Below are positions 1 through 8,821 of a DNA stretch of 64,000 nucleotides, one piece after another. The position numbers were made by a program, and so were the translations under genes. Positions within the stretch are counted from its first letter, which is position 1, and each line of letters opens with the position of its first letter. The notes below the pieces were generated by a model. It made no database searches. It was not told the DNA's origin and saw only the letters and a list, made by a program, of their open reading frames with translations. The DNA comes from Promethearchaeia archaeon (GTDB lineage Archaea > Asgardarchaeota > Lokiarchaeia > Sigyniarchaeales > SOKP01), in NCBI GenBank assembly GCA_029856125.1, contig JAHQWJ010000062.1:62001-126000 (forward strand), given 5' to 3'.

Positions 1-321
1 GGAGGTAATATTCCCGAGGCGTTAACTGATGATGCTGAAAAAAATTTAGAGAAGTGGGAAGTTGTTTTAAATTCTCTGACCCAAGCAGAAAAGGAAGATC
101 CGAAAATTATTAAAAAAACACGAAAAAGAAGAATTGCTATTGGGAGTGGCACTGATTACACTACAATAAATAGAATGCTTGATCAATATAATCAAATGAA
201 AAAATTCATGAAAAAAGCTCTTCAAATGCAGAAAAAAGGAAAAGGAATGCCTGGTATCCCGGGGATGGGAAAAGCAGGAGCCCAATTCATGAATAAGTTA
301 GGAAAAGACAATAAATTCTAA
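1..321 (+). CDS. srp54: Signal recognition particle protein SRP54, C-terminal part (5'-truncated by the window edge)
   Basis: The frame is open from base 1 to a TAA at 319-321 and gives the last 106 residues of SRP54. The M-domain signature is visible: 'RKRRIAIGSGTDYTTINRML' followed by 'QYNQMKKFMKKALQMQKKGK' and a Gly/Met-rich tail (GMPGIPGMGKAG). The M domain binds 7S RNA and the signal peptides of nascent secreted and membrane proteins. The NG GTPase domain lies outside the window. Family assignment rests on the RIAxGSG...LLxQxxxMxKxM pattern. Confidence 0.95.
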   Translation, partial: GGNIPEALTDDAEKNLEKWEVVLNSLTQAEKEDPKIIKKTRKRRIAIGSGTDYTTINRMLDQYNQMKKFMKKALQMQKKGKGMPGIPGMGKAGAQFMNKLGKDNKF

Positions 322-336
322 GTATAGTATTCAGAT

Positions 337-981
337 TTGATAAATTTGGATTTCTTAATATTTGTGGAAAGCGTTTCTAAATATACTAAAGGCGATATTG
401 ATGAAGGAAAAACTCCCTTCGATGTATATACGCTATGCGCTATTATAAGAGAATCTTTTTGTATCTCTTATACAATAAGAAAAGATAATAATTTTTACTT
501 ATATAATGAAACAGATCACCTTTTTATAAAGATTGAAGGTAAGTCTGTGAGATATTTAGGTTCTGATGAGAGATCCCAAGCTTTACTTTTATTGAGAGCT
601 TTTATGAAAATAGAAAACAATGAAAATTATAACGATAGAGAATGGATTAAGTCAACTCCAGGGATATTTGTTAAAAAGTTGCCTAGCTCAGAACTTATTT
701 TGGAAAATATTAATGGTAACTTCAGTAATACTAGGATATTTATTACTGATATTTCAAAAGAAATTTTTAAACAAAATGTTAGGTATGGAAAGAACATTGA
801 TGAAAATAGCTCATATTGCTATCTTTTTTCATTCTCTCAAGAATCAATCACTTTTCTTAAGTTTTTACAAAAAGTTAATGAAGAGTGTAGTTTAAAAAAT
901 ATTGATCTTTCAAAAATAAGAGGAATTGAAAATAAAATCTTATATATAAACTTCTTATATGATCACAGAATTACAGAATAA
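337..981 (+). CDS. Hypothetical protein, 214 aa
   Basis: This open frame lies 15 nt after srp54 and 13 nt before dihydroorotase, in the same direction, so it is probably co-transcribed. The only in-frame start near the 5' end is TTG at 337 (a second TTG lies at 346), and I see no convincing ribosome-binding site, so the start is uncertain. The protein mixes charged and hydrophobic segments with no signal peptide or clear membrane helix, for example 'GDIDEGKTPFDVYTLCAII' and 'RIFITDISKEIF'. I do not recognise the family. An overlapping 91-aa ORF in another frame (620-895) is a shadow. Confidence 0.6.
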   Translation: MINLDFLIFVESVSKYTKGDIDEGKTPFDVYTLCAIIRESFCISYTIRKDNNFYLYNETDHLFIKIEGKSVRYLGSDERSQALLLLRAFMKIENNENYNDREWIKSTPGIFVKKLPSSELILENINGNFSNTRIFITDISKEIFKQNVRYGKNIDENSSYCYLFSFSQESITFLKFLQKVNEECSLKNIDLSKIRGIENKILYINFLYDHRITE

Positions 982-994
982 CTGATAAGGAACG

Positions 995-2389
995 ATGATC
1001 TTAAAAAATGGGCTCATATATAGTGACGGTTTGCTTCGTAATGGCGCTATTTTAATTCTTGAGGGTGTAATTAGATCAGTTATATACGATATAACCGAGG
1101 AGTCTTTGCAATCAATAAGGAATGAAAACACAGACGGAATAGAAATTGATTGTGAGAAGAGAACGGTTATACCAGGGATAATTGATATTCATTCCCACTT
1201 AAGGGATATGGAACAGAGCGAAAAAGAAACATTTTTAACAGGAACTTTAGCAGCAGCGTTCTCTGGAATAACAACTGTTTTCACTATGCCTAATACAAAA
1301 CCCCCAGCTATAAGTGCAAACCAGGTTAAAAGATGGATGAAAAAAGCACGCAATAATATATATGTAGATGTAGGGTTTATAGCGGGGATTCCAAGGGATT
1401 TTGATTTCGAAGAAATAATTTCTATTATTGACTTAGGTGTTATAGGCTTTAAAATTTACCCCTTAAATTCTTTAAGCGGTATCGATTGGACAGAGCACTT
1501 AAATATTCAAAAACTTCTTAGTATATCCTCAAAATTCCACCTTCCAATTTTTATTCATCCCGATTGGCCTTTGAACGCCGAAGAAAGAGGAAATATATTT
1601 CAAAAAGATATAGAAGAAAAATTACCGCTTTTAAAACTGCATAATAAATTATACCCAACATACATGGAAGCTAAATATGTGAATTTTATTCTTGAAAACT
1701 ATTATAAAGTTGTTGTGGATTTAGATTTAATCCCTGAAGATTATCCTATTATCCATTTCTGTCATATTAGTTGCCAGGATAGCTACTCCTTGATTAAAAA
1801 AGCGTTACATACGAATAAATCCTTAAGAATTACATTTGAGATAACACCACACCATCTTTTATTAGCTAATTCTATTCAGATTGAAAATCCTAATTATGCT
1901 AAAGTCCTCCCACCTTTAAGAAACGAAAAGCACGCATCTTATCTATTTCAAGAGTTTAAACGAGGTAGTATAAAACTATTGGGCACGGATCATGCACCAC
2001 ATACCTTCGAAGAGAAAAACAAAGCGTTTCTCGACGCGCCCTCAGGATTTCCAGGATTTGAGTCATATCCTTTAACAATACTAAATCAAGTTTTTAAAAA
2101 TGAATTTTCTTTAGAATCATTCGTTAAAATTACATCAGAAAATCCAGCAAAGCTTTTTAAATTAAATAATAAAGGTTTTATTAAAGCGCGATACGATGCT
2201 GATTTAATTATAGTAGATCGTGGAGTGGATTATCCTATTGAATCAAAACAATTCAAATCAAAAGCAAAGTTTTCACCTTTCCAAAACTATCAAACAAGTG
2301 TTCACATATGGAAAGTATTTTTGAGAGGTATAGAAGTAAATAGTGATGAATCTAATCCTATGGGAAACGTAATTAATGGAACAATTTAA
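995..2389 (+). CDS. pyrC: Dihydroorotase (type I), pyrimidine biosynthesis
   Basis: This 464-aa amidohydrolase cyclises N-carbamoyl-aspartate to dihydroorotate, the third step of UMP synthesis. Metal-ligand motifs are all visible: 'IDIHSHLRD' (HxH), 'GFKIYPLNS' (the lysine that is normally carboxylated), 'IFIHPDW', 'HFCHIS', and 'GTDHAPHTFEEK' with the catalytic Asp. 'TVFTMPNTKPP' is the typical dihydroorotase substrate loop, which argues against hydantoinase or allantoinase. The length is on the long side for the family because of an insertion around residues 205-235. The start is ATG at 995 just after AAGGA. PyrD and PyrK are about 22 kb away, so the pathway genes are scattered. Confidence 0.92.
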   Translation: MILKNGLIYSDGLLRNGAILILEGVIRSVIYDITEESLQSIRNENTDGIEIDCEKRTVIPGIIDIHSHLRDMEQSEKETFLTGTLAAAFSGITTVFTMPNTKPPAISANQVKRWMKKARNNIYVDVGFIAGIPRDFDFEEIISIIDLGVIGFKIYPLNSLSGIDWTEHLNIQKLLSISSKFHLPIFIHPDWPLNAEERGNIFQKDIEEKLPLLKLHNKLYPTYMEAKYVNFILENYYKVVVDLDLIPEDYPIIHFCHISCQDSYSLIKKALHTNKSLRITFEITPHHLLLANSIQIENPNYAKVLPPLRNEKHASYLFQEFKRGSIKLLGTDHAPHTFEEKNKAFLDAPSGFPGFESYPLTILNQVFKNEFSLESFVKITSENPAKLFKLNNKGFIKARYDADLIIVDRGVDYPIESKQFKSKAKFSPFQNYQTSVHIWKVFLRGIEVNSDESNPMGNVINGTI

Positions 2390-2450
2390 ATAATTATTAT
2401 AATTTGTCATCTATTATATTATATTGAACCCAAAATCTTGAAGTGTAAAT

Positions 2451-3077
2451 ATGGCTGATAAAGAAATCTTCACCTTAGCTGACGGAAAAGAGCTAATACA
2501 ATTCGCAAGAGATAATATCGTGTATTACCTTAAGAATAGCAAAGGTATCATTATACCTGAAGTTTTAAAAAATAAATATAAGGAAAATTATGGAGCATTT
2601 GTCACTTTAAATACTCATAATGTGAATGGTAATCCTTTAAGAGGTTGTATAGGGTATATAGAACCAAGATTTGCATTATACGATGTTATTCATAAAGTTT
2701 CAATCAGTTCAGCAACTGAAGATACTCGTTTCTCGTCTGTATCTATTGATGAAATGGATAATATTACCATTGAAATTTCAATATTAACTCCTCCAAAGAT
2801 AATAGAAGTTAGCACTCCGAATGAATATCTTGAAAAAATTGTAATAGGGAGGGATGGACTTATAGTGGAGAGAGGAATGCGAAGAGGTTTACTTCTTCCA
2901 CAAGTTCCCATAGACCACGATAGGAATTGGGATGTAGAAACTTTCCTTAACCATACATGTAGTAAAGCGTGGCTTTCTTCTGATGCTTGGAAAGATATAA
3001 AAGGAACTAAAATATATTCTTTTCAAGCAATTATATTTGAAGAAAAAACTCCGCTGGGAGAGGTCGTTCGTAAATAA
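2451..3077 (+). CDS. AMMECR1 domain protein
   Basis: This 208-aa protein has the AMMECR1 signature 'LRGCIGYIEPRFALYDVI' near residues 60-80, then 'ATEDTRFSSVS', the central 'IGRDGLIVERGMRRGLLLPQ', and 'WDVETFLNHTCSKA'. AMMECR1 proteins are conserved from archaea to humans as single-domain soluble proteins of about 200 aa. Their biochemical function is not settled, although in many archaea the domain is fused or adjacent to a MEMO-like protein or to radical SAM genes. No such partner is adjacent here. The start is ATG at 2451 after a weak GAAGTG motif. Confidence 0.93.
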   Translation: MADKEIFTLADGKELIQFARDNIVYYLKNSKGIIIPEVLKNKYKENYGAFVTLNTHNVNGNPLRGCIGYIEPRFALYDVIHKVSISSATEDTRFSSVSIDEMDNITIEISILTPPKIIEVSTPNEYLEKIVIGRDGLIVERGMRRGLLLPQVPIDHDRNWDVETFLNHTCSKAWLSSDAWKDIKGTKIYSFQAIIFEEKTPLGEVVRK

Positions 3078-3119
3078 TTTTCTCCTATCGAAATATAAAT
3101 TAAAATTTTCTTGAGAATT

Positions 3120-4628
3120 ATGGAAAAAGATGAAAATTTAATTTTAACAATAGATATTTCTTCCAATTCAATAAAGGTAGGATTAGTATCCGACCAATTA
3201 AAAATAAAAATCTATAACACTCAAGAATTAAAAATATATAATGAAGATTTAGATGGTTTTGCTAAACGCTTTGACATGGATGACCTTTGGAAAAAGGTTA
3301 TGATGGGAATAGATTTTGTTCTTTCCAAATCTAAAAACAAAAGGATTGTAGGTTTATCAACCTGTACTCAACGAATTGCCTCCGTTTTTCTAGACGAAAA
3401 GGGAAACGCCGTGTATGGAGGACCTAATATTGATATACGTGGTATCGATTCAGCCTATCTCATAGATGATGCGTTTTCAGAAATTGATTTATTTGAGATA
3501 ACGGGACATAGTCCGTCTCTGCTATTTTGTCTAGCAAGATTATTGTGGTTTAAAGAAGAAGCGGAAGAAGTTTATGCAAAAATTAAAAAAGTATTGACAT
3601 TAGATGATTGGTTAGTCTACAAACTTACCGGAAATTTTTATTCTGATCTATCCTCTGCAGCTGAGTCCCAATTACTGGATATTAAAAAAGGAGAATGGAG
3701 TTCTGAAATAATAGACACTTTTAATTTTGATCCCGATTTTTTTCCAGATATTGTTGATTCAGGAACTATTGTGGGCGAATTAAAAGAAAGTTTAAACAAA
3801 AGATTCGATATTGACCTTAAAAGTATTCCCTTTGTCAAGTCGGGCGGAGATACGCAAGCAACTTTATTAGGTATGGGTGTAATCGAAGAAGGTGATATAG
3901 GCATTAGTTTAGGTACTACATCACCACTTCATCTCGTTGTAAATAAACCCATTTTTGATCCTAATTGTAATTTCTGGACCACATGCCATTCGATAAAAGG
4001 AAAATGGTTAATTGAAAGCAATGCGGGCAACACGGGTGCTTCCTACAATTGGTTTAAAGAAGCATTTTTATCAAGTTTTACTGACAATCCAGATTCTTTA
4101 ATAGAGGATTTTCTAAAAAGAACAACACCAGGAGCTTTTTCGACTTACACCTACTTGGGCCCTGAAAAGATGAACATTAAAAATACTACTTCTATTAGAA
4201 GAGGGGCTTTTGTTTTTCAACCACCTATTATGGTGTCTGAGGATGTTCCCAAAATTGAAAATTTTGCCCGGAGCGTTCTTGAAAACATAGCATTCGGGAT
4301 ATTTGAAAATCATCAAGTGCTGCGCAATCAAACTGACCTTAGCACAAAAACTTATGTTGCAGGTGGGATGGCTAAATCTAATGAGTTTTGCAAATTGTTA
4401 GCTAATATATTAGATAGCCAAATTTCTGTCGCCTGTATTAGAGATTCAGCATTTGTTGGTGCTGCAATAAATACACTAATAGGTTTAAAGTACTATTCCA
4501 ATTACAAATCTATTATTAATAATCTATTAACATTTGAAGATATAAAAAACGATCCTGGTGTCTCTGATAAATTCAAAACAATTTATCTCGAATGGAAAAA
4601 CCTAAAATCAAAAATTGATAGTTTATGA
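3120..4628 (+). CDS. FGGY-family carbohydrate kinase
   Basis: This protein of about 502 aa has the two-domain actin-like fold of FGGY sugar kinases. It begins with the phosphate-1 strand 'LILTIDISSNSIKVGLV', followed by 'GLSTCTQRIASVFLDEKGN' at the substrate side. The ATP-binding half carries 'GGDTQATLLGMGVIEEGDIG', 'ISLGTTSPL' and 'TYVAGGMAKSNEFCKLLANI'. The substrate cannot be read from sequence; xylulose, erythrulose or another ketose or sugar acid are possible. It sits upstream of a dehydrogenase-aldolase fusion, a second class II aldolase and a TIM-barrel isomerase, which suggests a shared pathway. ATG at 3120 is chosen over the TTG at 3111. Confidence 0.88.
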   Translation: MEKDENLILTIDISSNSIKVGLVSDQLKIKIYNTQELKIYNEDLDGFAKRFDMDDLWKKVMMGIDFVLSKSKNKRIVGLSTCTQRIASVFLDEKGNAVYGGPNIDIRGIDSAYLIDDAFSEIDLFEITGHSPSLLFCLARLLWFKEEAEEVYAKIKKVLTLDDWLVYKLTGNFYSDLSSAAESQLLDIKKGEWSSEIIDTFNFDPDFFPDIVDSGTIVGELKESLNKRFDIDLKSIPFVKSGGDTQATLLGMGVIEEGDIGISLGTTSPLHLVVNKPIFDPNCNFWTTCHSIKGKWLIESNAGNTGASYNWFKEAFLSSFTDNPDSLIEDFLKRTTPGAFSTYTYLGPEKMNIKNTTSIRRGAFVFQPPIMVSEDVPKIENFARSVLENIAFGIFENHQVLRNQTDLSTKTYVAGGMAKSNEFCKLLANILDSQISVACIRDSAFVGAAINTLIGLKYYSNYKSIINNLLTFEDIKNDPGVSDKFKTIYLEWKNLKSKIDSL

Positions 4629-4730
4629 TTTATTCTGGTTATTAATTTTAATATTTTTATAAACGATAGTAAATTACTAACTTTAAAATTATTATTAAAA
4701 CTTGTTTTCGTATTTTAAGGGTGAATAAAA

Positions 4731-5081
4731 TTGTCAAATTTTGAAAATTTTGAGTCTTGTTTAAAGGAAATTGAAAATCGTTATATTACTACAGAAAAAG
4801 TAAGAAAGAAATTAGCAAACTATAACGACCCTATACAAATTTCATTTTTAGATACGAATCGTACCGTCATGATCTACGTTAATAAGGATCAAGGAATAGA
4901 GGTAAAAGATAACGCTAGCGATGAAACTGCTACAGTTAAAATCGAGTTTACTTCAGAAAAGATATTATTGGAACTTTTTAACAAAGAGCTTGGAGCGGTG
5001 AAAGCGTATTCTTCAGGAAAAATAAAGGTCATTGAAGGAAACATTAGAAATTTAATGAAACTGAAGAGCTTGATGTTTTAG
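4731..5081 (+). CDS. SCP2 sterol-carrier domain protein
   Basis: This is a 116-aa single-domain protein. The C-terminal half shows the SCP2 pattern of alternating strands followed by 'TVKIEFTSEKILLELFNKEL', 'GAVKAYSSGKIKVIEGN' and a final helix 'RNLMKLKSLM'. SCP2-like domains bind hydrophobic ligands such as fatty acyl chains or lipids; the ligand here is unknown. The TTG start is supported by a GGGTGA ribosome-binding site with a 7-nt spacer, which sets the normal spacing for this genome. It lies between the FGGY kinase and the dehydrogenase-aldolase fusion on the same strand but is separated by about 100 nt on each side. Confidence 0.85.
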   Translation: MSNFENFESCLKEIENRYITTEKVRKKLANYNDPIQISFLDTNRTVMIYVNKDQGIEVKDNASDETATVKIEFTSEKILLELFNKELGAVKAYSSGKIKVIEGNIRNLMKLKSLMF

Positions 5082-5102
5082 CTAAATTCAGTTGTTTTAA
5101 TC

Positions 5103-5140
5103 ATATAATCTAAATATAATTGCGTGATTATATAATCTAA
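5103..5140. repeat. Paired 11-bp repeats with a perfect 12-bp palindrome upstream of the dehydrogenase-aldolase gene
   Basis: 'ATATAATCTAA' occurs twice (5103-5113 and 5130-5140) with a 27-bp period. The second copy overlaps the perfect palindrome GATTATATAATC (5126-5137). The element lies 40-80 nt before the dehydrogenase-aldolase start, where an archaeal TATA box or operator would be expected. In AT-rich DNA this could be chance, so a regulatory role is only inferred. Confidence 0.3.
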
Positions 5141-5181
5141 TACTTAAAGAATGGATAATCTTTTAGTTGAGTAGAGAAATT

Positions 5182-6864
5182 ATGAAAGCATTTATAACAG
5201 CAAGTATAACTGATGATGTTTTAGAAGAATTGCAAAAGAAAATGGAAGTAACCTATGAGAGTTGGAGAGACACTGGAAATATATATTTTGACATTAAAGA
5301 GATGGTTGAAAAATTAAGGAATTACGATGTCTTCATAACTGTAGCAGATGATTTAAAAAAAGCAGAACTTTTTGAACAGACAAACTTGAAGCTGATTGCG
5401 TCTTGTCGTGGGGATCCTTTTAACATCAATTTAGACGCTGCTACAAAAAGAAATATACCTATTATTTACGCACCAAACAGGAATGTCGTTGCAGTTGCTG
5501 AATTAACTGTTGGTTTAATCATATCCATGGCAAGAAATCTTACTAAACTAGACCGATTCCTACATTCAGAAGATTTTGAAATTATTGAGTTTGAAGATTG
5601 GATTAATTGTTATAATAAATTCATGGGAAGTGAATTAGAAAGTAAAACAATAGGCATAGTTGGTTTTGGTCAAATTGGGCAAAGGGTAGCCGAACGATTA
5701 AAACCGTTTGGTGTTAAATTTCTAATATATGATCCGTATGTTTCCGAGGAAATTGTTGAAGAGTACGGGGACAAGACAGACCTTAACGTTTTAATGAAAG
5801 AATCAGATTTTATTACCTTACATGCAGTAGCAACTGATGAAAATGATAATCTTATTAACGAAGAACGGATAAAAATGATGAAAAGCTCTGGATATTTAAT
5901 AAACTTGGCTAAAGGAAGCCTAGTTGATTACGATTATTTATACGGGGCTTTAAAGAATAACGAGATCGCGGGAGCTGCTCTAGATGTATTCCCTTTAGAG
6001 CCCATTGATGAAGATAATGAGTTTTTAGAATTAGATAATGTTATAGTAATGCCCCATATTGGTGGAAATACAACTGAAGTAATTAATAGACAATCTAAAA
6101 TGCTCCTTAAGGATATTAACATTTGGTTAAATAATGGAATTCCTTCTCATGTATTGAATCCCGAAGTATTTGAAGGATATAAGGAAAAAAAGGAGATACT
6201 AGATAAACCAAGCAATAAATTTAAAGAAGAAATAGTAGAAATTTGTAAAAAGTTATTAAGCGACGGCCATGTTATTGGATCAGCGGGAAATGTAAGTATG
6301 AGAATTAAAAAGGGTGATGAAGAATTCATTTTAATCACCCCTAGTAATGTTAACTACAAAGAGATGGAACCAAAGGATATTTTAATTATTGATCTTGAGG
6401 GCAAAGTAATCGAAGGAGAAAGAAATCCCTCAGTAGAAAAACACTTACACTTAGGAATATACAAAGATCGAGAAGATGTGAATGCAATTATTCACTCTCA
6501 CGGAATGTACTCAACAATACTCAGTACTCTCAATTTGTCGTTACCTCCAATAATGGAAGAACTTGTGCCCTACTTAGGCGGAGAGGTTTTATGTTCCGAT
6601 TACGGTGAGGCTGGAAGTGAAGAATTAGCTGATAATGTAAAAGCAAGTTTAGAAGATAGAAGCGCAGTAATTCTTGCCAACCATGGGAGTTTATGTTGTG
6701 GAGGTCATTTAGAAGGAGCATATACCGTATTAAAATATTTAGAGAGAGGATCAAAAACATATTATCTTGCTAAATTAATTAAGGAGCCAAATCTTTTACC
6801 TGAAGATACTATTGATTATGAGATGGATATTTTTGAGCTTTTTAAAGAGTCAAAGAAAATCTAA
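5182..6864 (+). CDS. D-2-hydroxyacid dehydrogenase fused to class II aldolase/adducin domain
   Basis: This fusion protein is about 560 aa. Residues 1-330 form an NAD-dependent D-2-hydroxyacid dehydrogenase with the Rossmann loop 'GIVGFGQIGQRVAERL', the 'ALDVFPLEP' glutamate and the catalytic His in 'MPHIGGNTTE'. The normally invariant catalytic Arg of the 'aRG' motif is Lys ('INLAKGSLVD'). Residues 345-560 form a class II aldolase with the Glu of 'PSVEKHLH' and the metal His residues of 'IIHSHGMYS' and 'ILANHGSLC'. Separate genes of these two families often flank FGGY kinases in sugar operons, so the fusion suggests coupled steps. ATG at 5182 is preferred to TTG at 5167. The stop overlaps the dinB stop by 4 nt. 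Confidence 0.9.
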   Translation: MKAFITASITDDVLEELQKKMEVTYESWRDTGNIYFDIKEMVEKLRNYDVFITVADDLKKAELFEQTNLKLIASCRGDPFNINLDAATKRNIPIIYAPNRNVVAVAELTVGLIISMARNLTKLDRFLHSEDFEIIEFEDWINCYNKFMGSELESKTIGIVGFGQIGQRVAERLKPFGVKFLIYDPYVSEEIVEEYGDKTDLNVLMKESDFITLHAVATDENDNLINEERIKMMKSSGYLINLAKGSLVDYDYLYGALKNNEIAGAALDVFPLEPIDEDNEFLELDNVIVMPHIGGNTTEVINRQSKMLLKDINIWLNNGIPSHVLNPEVFEGYKEKKEILDKPSNKFKEEIVEICKKLLSDGHVIGSAGNVSMRIKKGDEEFILITPSNVNYKEMEPKDILIIDLEGKVIEGERNPSVEKHLHLGIYKDREDVNAIIHSHGMYSTILSTLNLSLPPIMEELVPYLGGEVLCSDYGEAGSEELADNVKASLEDRSAVILANHGSLCCGGHLEGAYTVLKYLERGSKTYYLAKLIKEPNLLPEDTIDYEMDIFELFKESKKI

Positions 6865-7949
6865 TTTTCTAAATAATTTATAATTGTTTTTTGAAATGTA
6901 CTTGGAGATTTTTTCAAGTTCGATAGCTTAATTCCGACTAATCTAACTTTCTTATTCATTGTAGAAAATTCGTTAGTTAATTCGGTGATAACTCGTAAAA
7001 CCTTTTTCTTATCTTGAATGTGATGAATAAAAGAATGCGCGCGAGTGAAGGTTAAATAGCCCTCAAGTCTTATTTTTAAACTTACCGTCTTATAATGGAT
7101 CTTATTTTTAATTACACTTTTATGAATTCTATTATTTATTTCTTCAAGTTTAGACAAAATTTCATTAAAATCGTCAGTGTCCTCAAAAAAGGTTCGTTCC
7201 TTACTAATAGATTTTCTATCGCCGTGAAATTCTTTTACTTCTCTAGTATCAAAACCGTTCGCAACATTCCATACCCATTCTCCGTTTTTTCCAAACAACT
7301 GAACCATTTTAGGAAGTGTAAGATTAATGATATCACCAATAGTTTTAATCCCCTTCTTGTTATAATATAATTGGGACTTTTTTCCAATTCCGGGGATTCT
7401 GGTTATATCCATAGGACTCAGGAATTTTTTAATATATTCTGGTTTTACGACCGTAACGCCATTAGGCTTATTATGATCTGAAGCGATCTTAGCAATCGAT
7501 TTAGTTGGAGCACATCCGATTGAGATTGTTATGCCTACTTTTTTTTGGACTTCGTCTTTTAATTTTTTAGCTAAATCTCTAACTTCTATAACATTTTTAC
7601 ACTTGTCTGATATGTCTAGGTATGCCTCGTCAATACTTACTTGTTGAAACATATCTGAATAGGAATTAACAATCTCCATTACTTCTTTTGAGGCTTTATG
7701 GTATTTCTCAAAATTGGGATGAAGATAGATACCGTGAGGACATCTTTTGTAAGCTTGGGATATAGGCATCGCAGAATGGAGCCCAAATTTTCGAGCTTCG
7801 TAGTTACAGGTACTGACTACACCCCTTCCTTTTCCATTTTTTGGGTCGGCCCCTATTATTATGGGATTTCCTATATATTTTGGGTTATCTCGTGCCTCAA
7901 CAGCGGCAAAAAAGCAATCTAAGTCGCAATGTAAGATAAAACGGCTCAT
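6861..7949 (-). CDS. dinB: Y-family DNA polymerase IV (DinB/Dbh)
   Basis: This 362-aa translesion DNA polymerase carries the palm motifs 'ILHCDLDCFFAAVEARDNP' (first catalytic Asp and the DxDxFFA box) and 'QVSIDEAYLDIS' (catalytic SIDE). The thumb HhH motif is 'ITRIPGIGKKSQLYYNKKGI', and a little-finger domain follows. The length matches Dbh/Dpo4 (about 350 aa). It converges with the dehydrogenase-aldolase gene with overlapping stops. I see no canonical PIP box at the C terminus, although '...SPSTFQKTIINYLEN' is a possible degenerate clamp-binding tail. Confidence 0.95.
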   Translation of the reverse strand: MSRFILHCDLDCFFAAVEARDNPKYIGNPIIIGADPKNGKGRGVVSTCNYEARKFGLHSAMPISQAYKRCPHGIYLHPNFEKYHKASKEVMEIVNSYSDMFQQVSIDEAYLDISDKCKNVIEVRDLAKKLKDEVQKKVGITISIGCAPTKSIAKIASDHNKPNGVTVVKPEYIKKFLSPMDITRIPGIGKKSQLYYNKKGIKTIGDIINLTLPKMVQLFGKNGEWVWNVANGFDTREVKEFHGDRKSISKERTFFEDTDDFNEILSKLEEINNRIHKSVIKNKIHYKTVSLKIRLEGYLTFTRAHSFIHHIQDKKKVLRVITELTNEFSTMNKKVRLVGIKLSNLKKSPSTFQKTIINYLEN

Positions 7950-8128
7950 TTTTAATCGTTTTTAATAAATTGTATTAATTTAGACAATGATAGTATTTCC
8001 AAATAAAATAAAAAAAGTTAGACTATGTTGAATTATTAATTTAAAAAGGTAAAATCCAATAATTCGACTCTAATGAATATCTAATTCTATGAAAATACAT
8101 TTTTAATCAATCTTTAATTTAAAATAAT

Positions 8129-8821
8129 ATGGAAACAGATAAGTTAGAACAACTTCGAAAAACGGTTGTAAGAGGAGCTCAAGAGATTTATAGTAAAGGT
8201 TTAGTTGAGGACGGTGAAGGTAATGTTAGTGTCAGGGTTAATAAAAATGAAATATTAGTTACTCCTACTTCCACGAAATATCGTCTATTAAATCCAGATT
8301 TAATTGTTCATATGGATTTAGATGGGAATGTAATCGGATCAGGAAAAATTCCCTCTACAGAAGTAAAAATGCATTTAGCAGTTTATAAAGATAGACCTAA
8401 AGTAAAATGTGTCATTCATAATCATTCTTCTTATGTTTCCATGCTTTCAATTCTCAGAAAAAACATTCCAATTATTATGGAACAACAATTAATTTTTCTT
8501 GGTGGATCAATTCAATGCACTGAGATTACAGAAGCTCATACAGATAAAATGGGAGTTAGTGCTTTAAACGCATTAGGGAGAAATAACGCTGCTATATTAG
8601 CTAATCATGGAGCTATAATATGTGGTAAATCGCTAGATCATGCAGTTCGATTTTCTGTGATCCTTGAAAAATTAGCTAAAGTGTATTGGGGAGCATTACA
8701 AATTGGAGAACCTCGAATCATCCCTCAAGAAAATCTTGAAGAACATGAAAAAATGTTCAATAGCCTATTTGCCTGCTATCCAAAAAGACTAAGAGTTAAA
8801 CAAAAAATGAGGCGGGATTGA
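8129..8821 (+). CDS. Class II aldolase/adducin family protein (fuculose-phosphate aldolase-like)
   Basis: This is a 230-aa stand-alone class II aldolase. The catalytic Glu lies in 'PSTEVKMHLAVY', the Zn ligands in 'CVIHNHSSYVSML' (HxH), and the third His in 'AILANHGAII'. The glycine-rich phosphate site 'GEGNVSVR' is near the N terminus. It is paralogous to the C-terminal half of the 5182-6864 fusion but diverged (HNH versus HSH). The substrate is unknown; L-fuculose- or ribulose-phosphate-type retro-aldol or epimerisation chemistry is possible. The stop codon abuts the ATG of the following isomerase, so the two are translationally coupled. Confidence 0.9.
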   Translation: METDKLEQLRKTVVRGAQEIYSKGLVEDGEGNVSVRVNKNEILVTPTSTKYRLLNPDLIVHMDLDGNVIGSGKIPSTEVKMHLAVYKDRPKVKCVIHNHSSYVSMLSILRKNIPIIMEQQLIFLGGSIQCTEITEAHTDKMGVSALNALGRNNAAILANHGAIICGKSLDHAVRFSVILEKLAKVYWGALQIGEPRIIPQENLEEHEKMFNSLFACYPKRLRVKQKMRRD

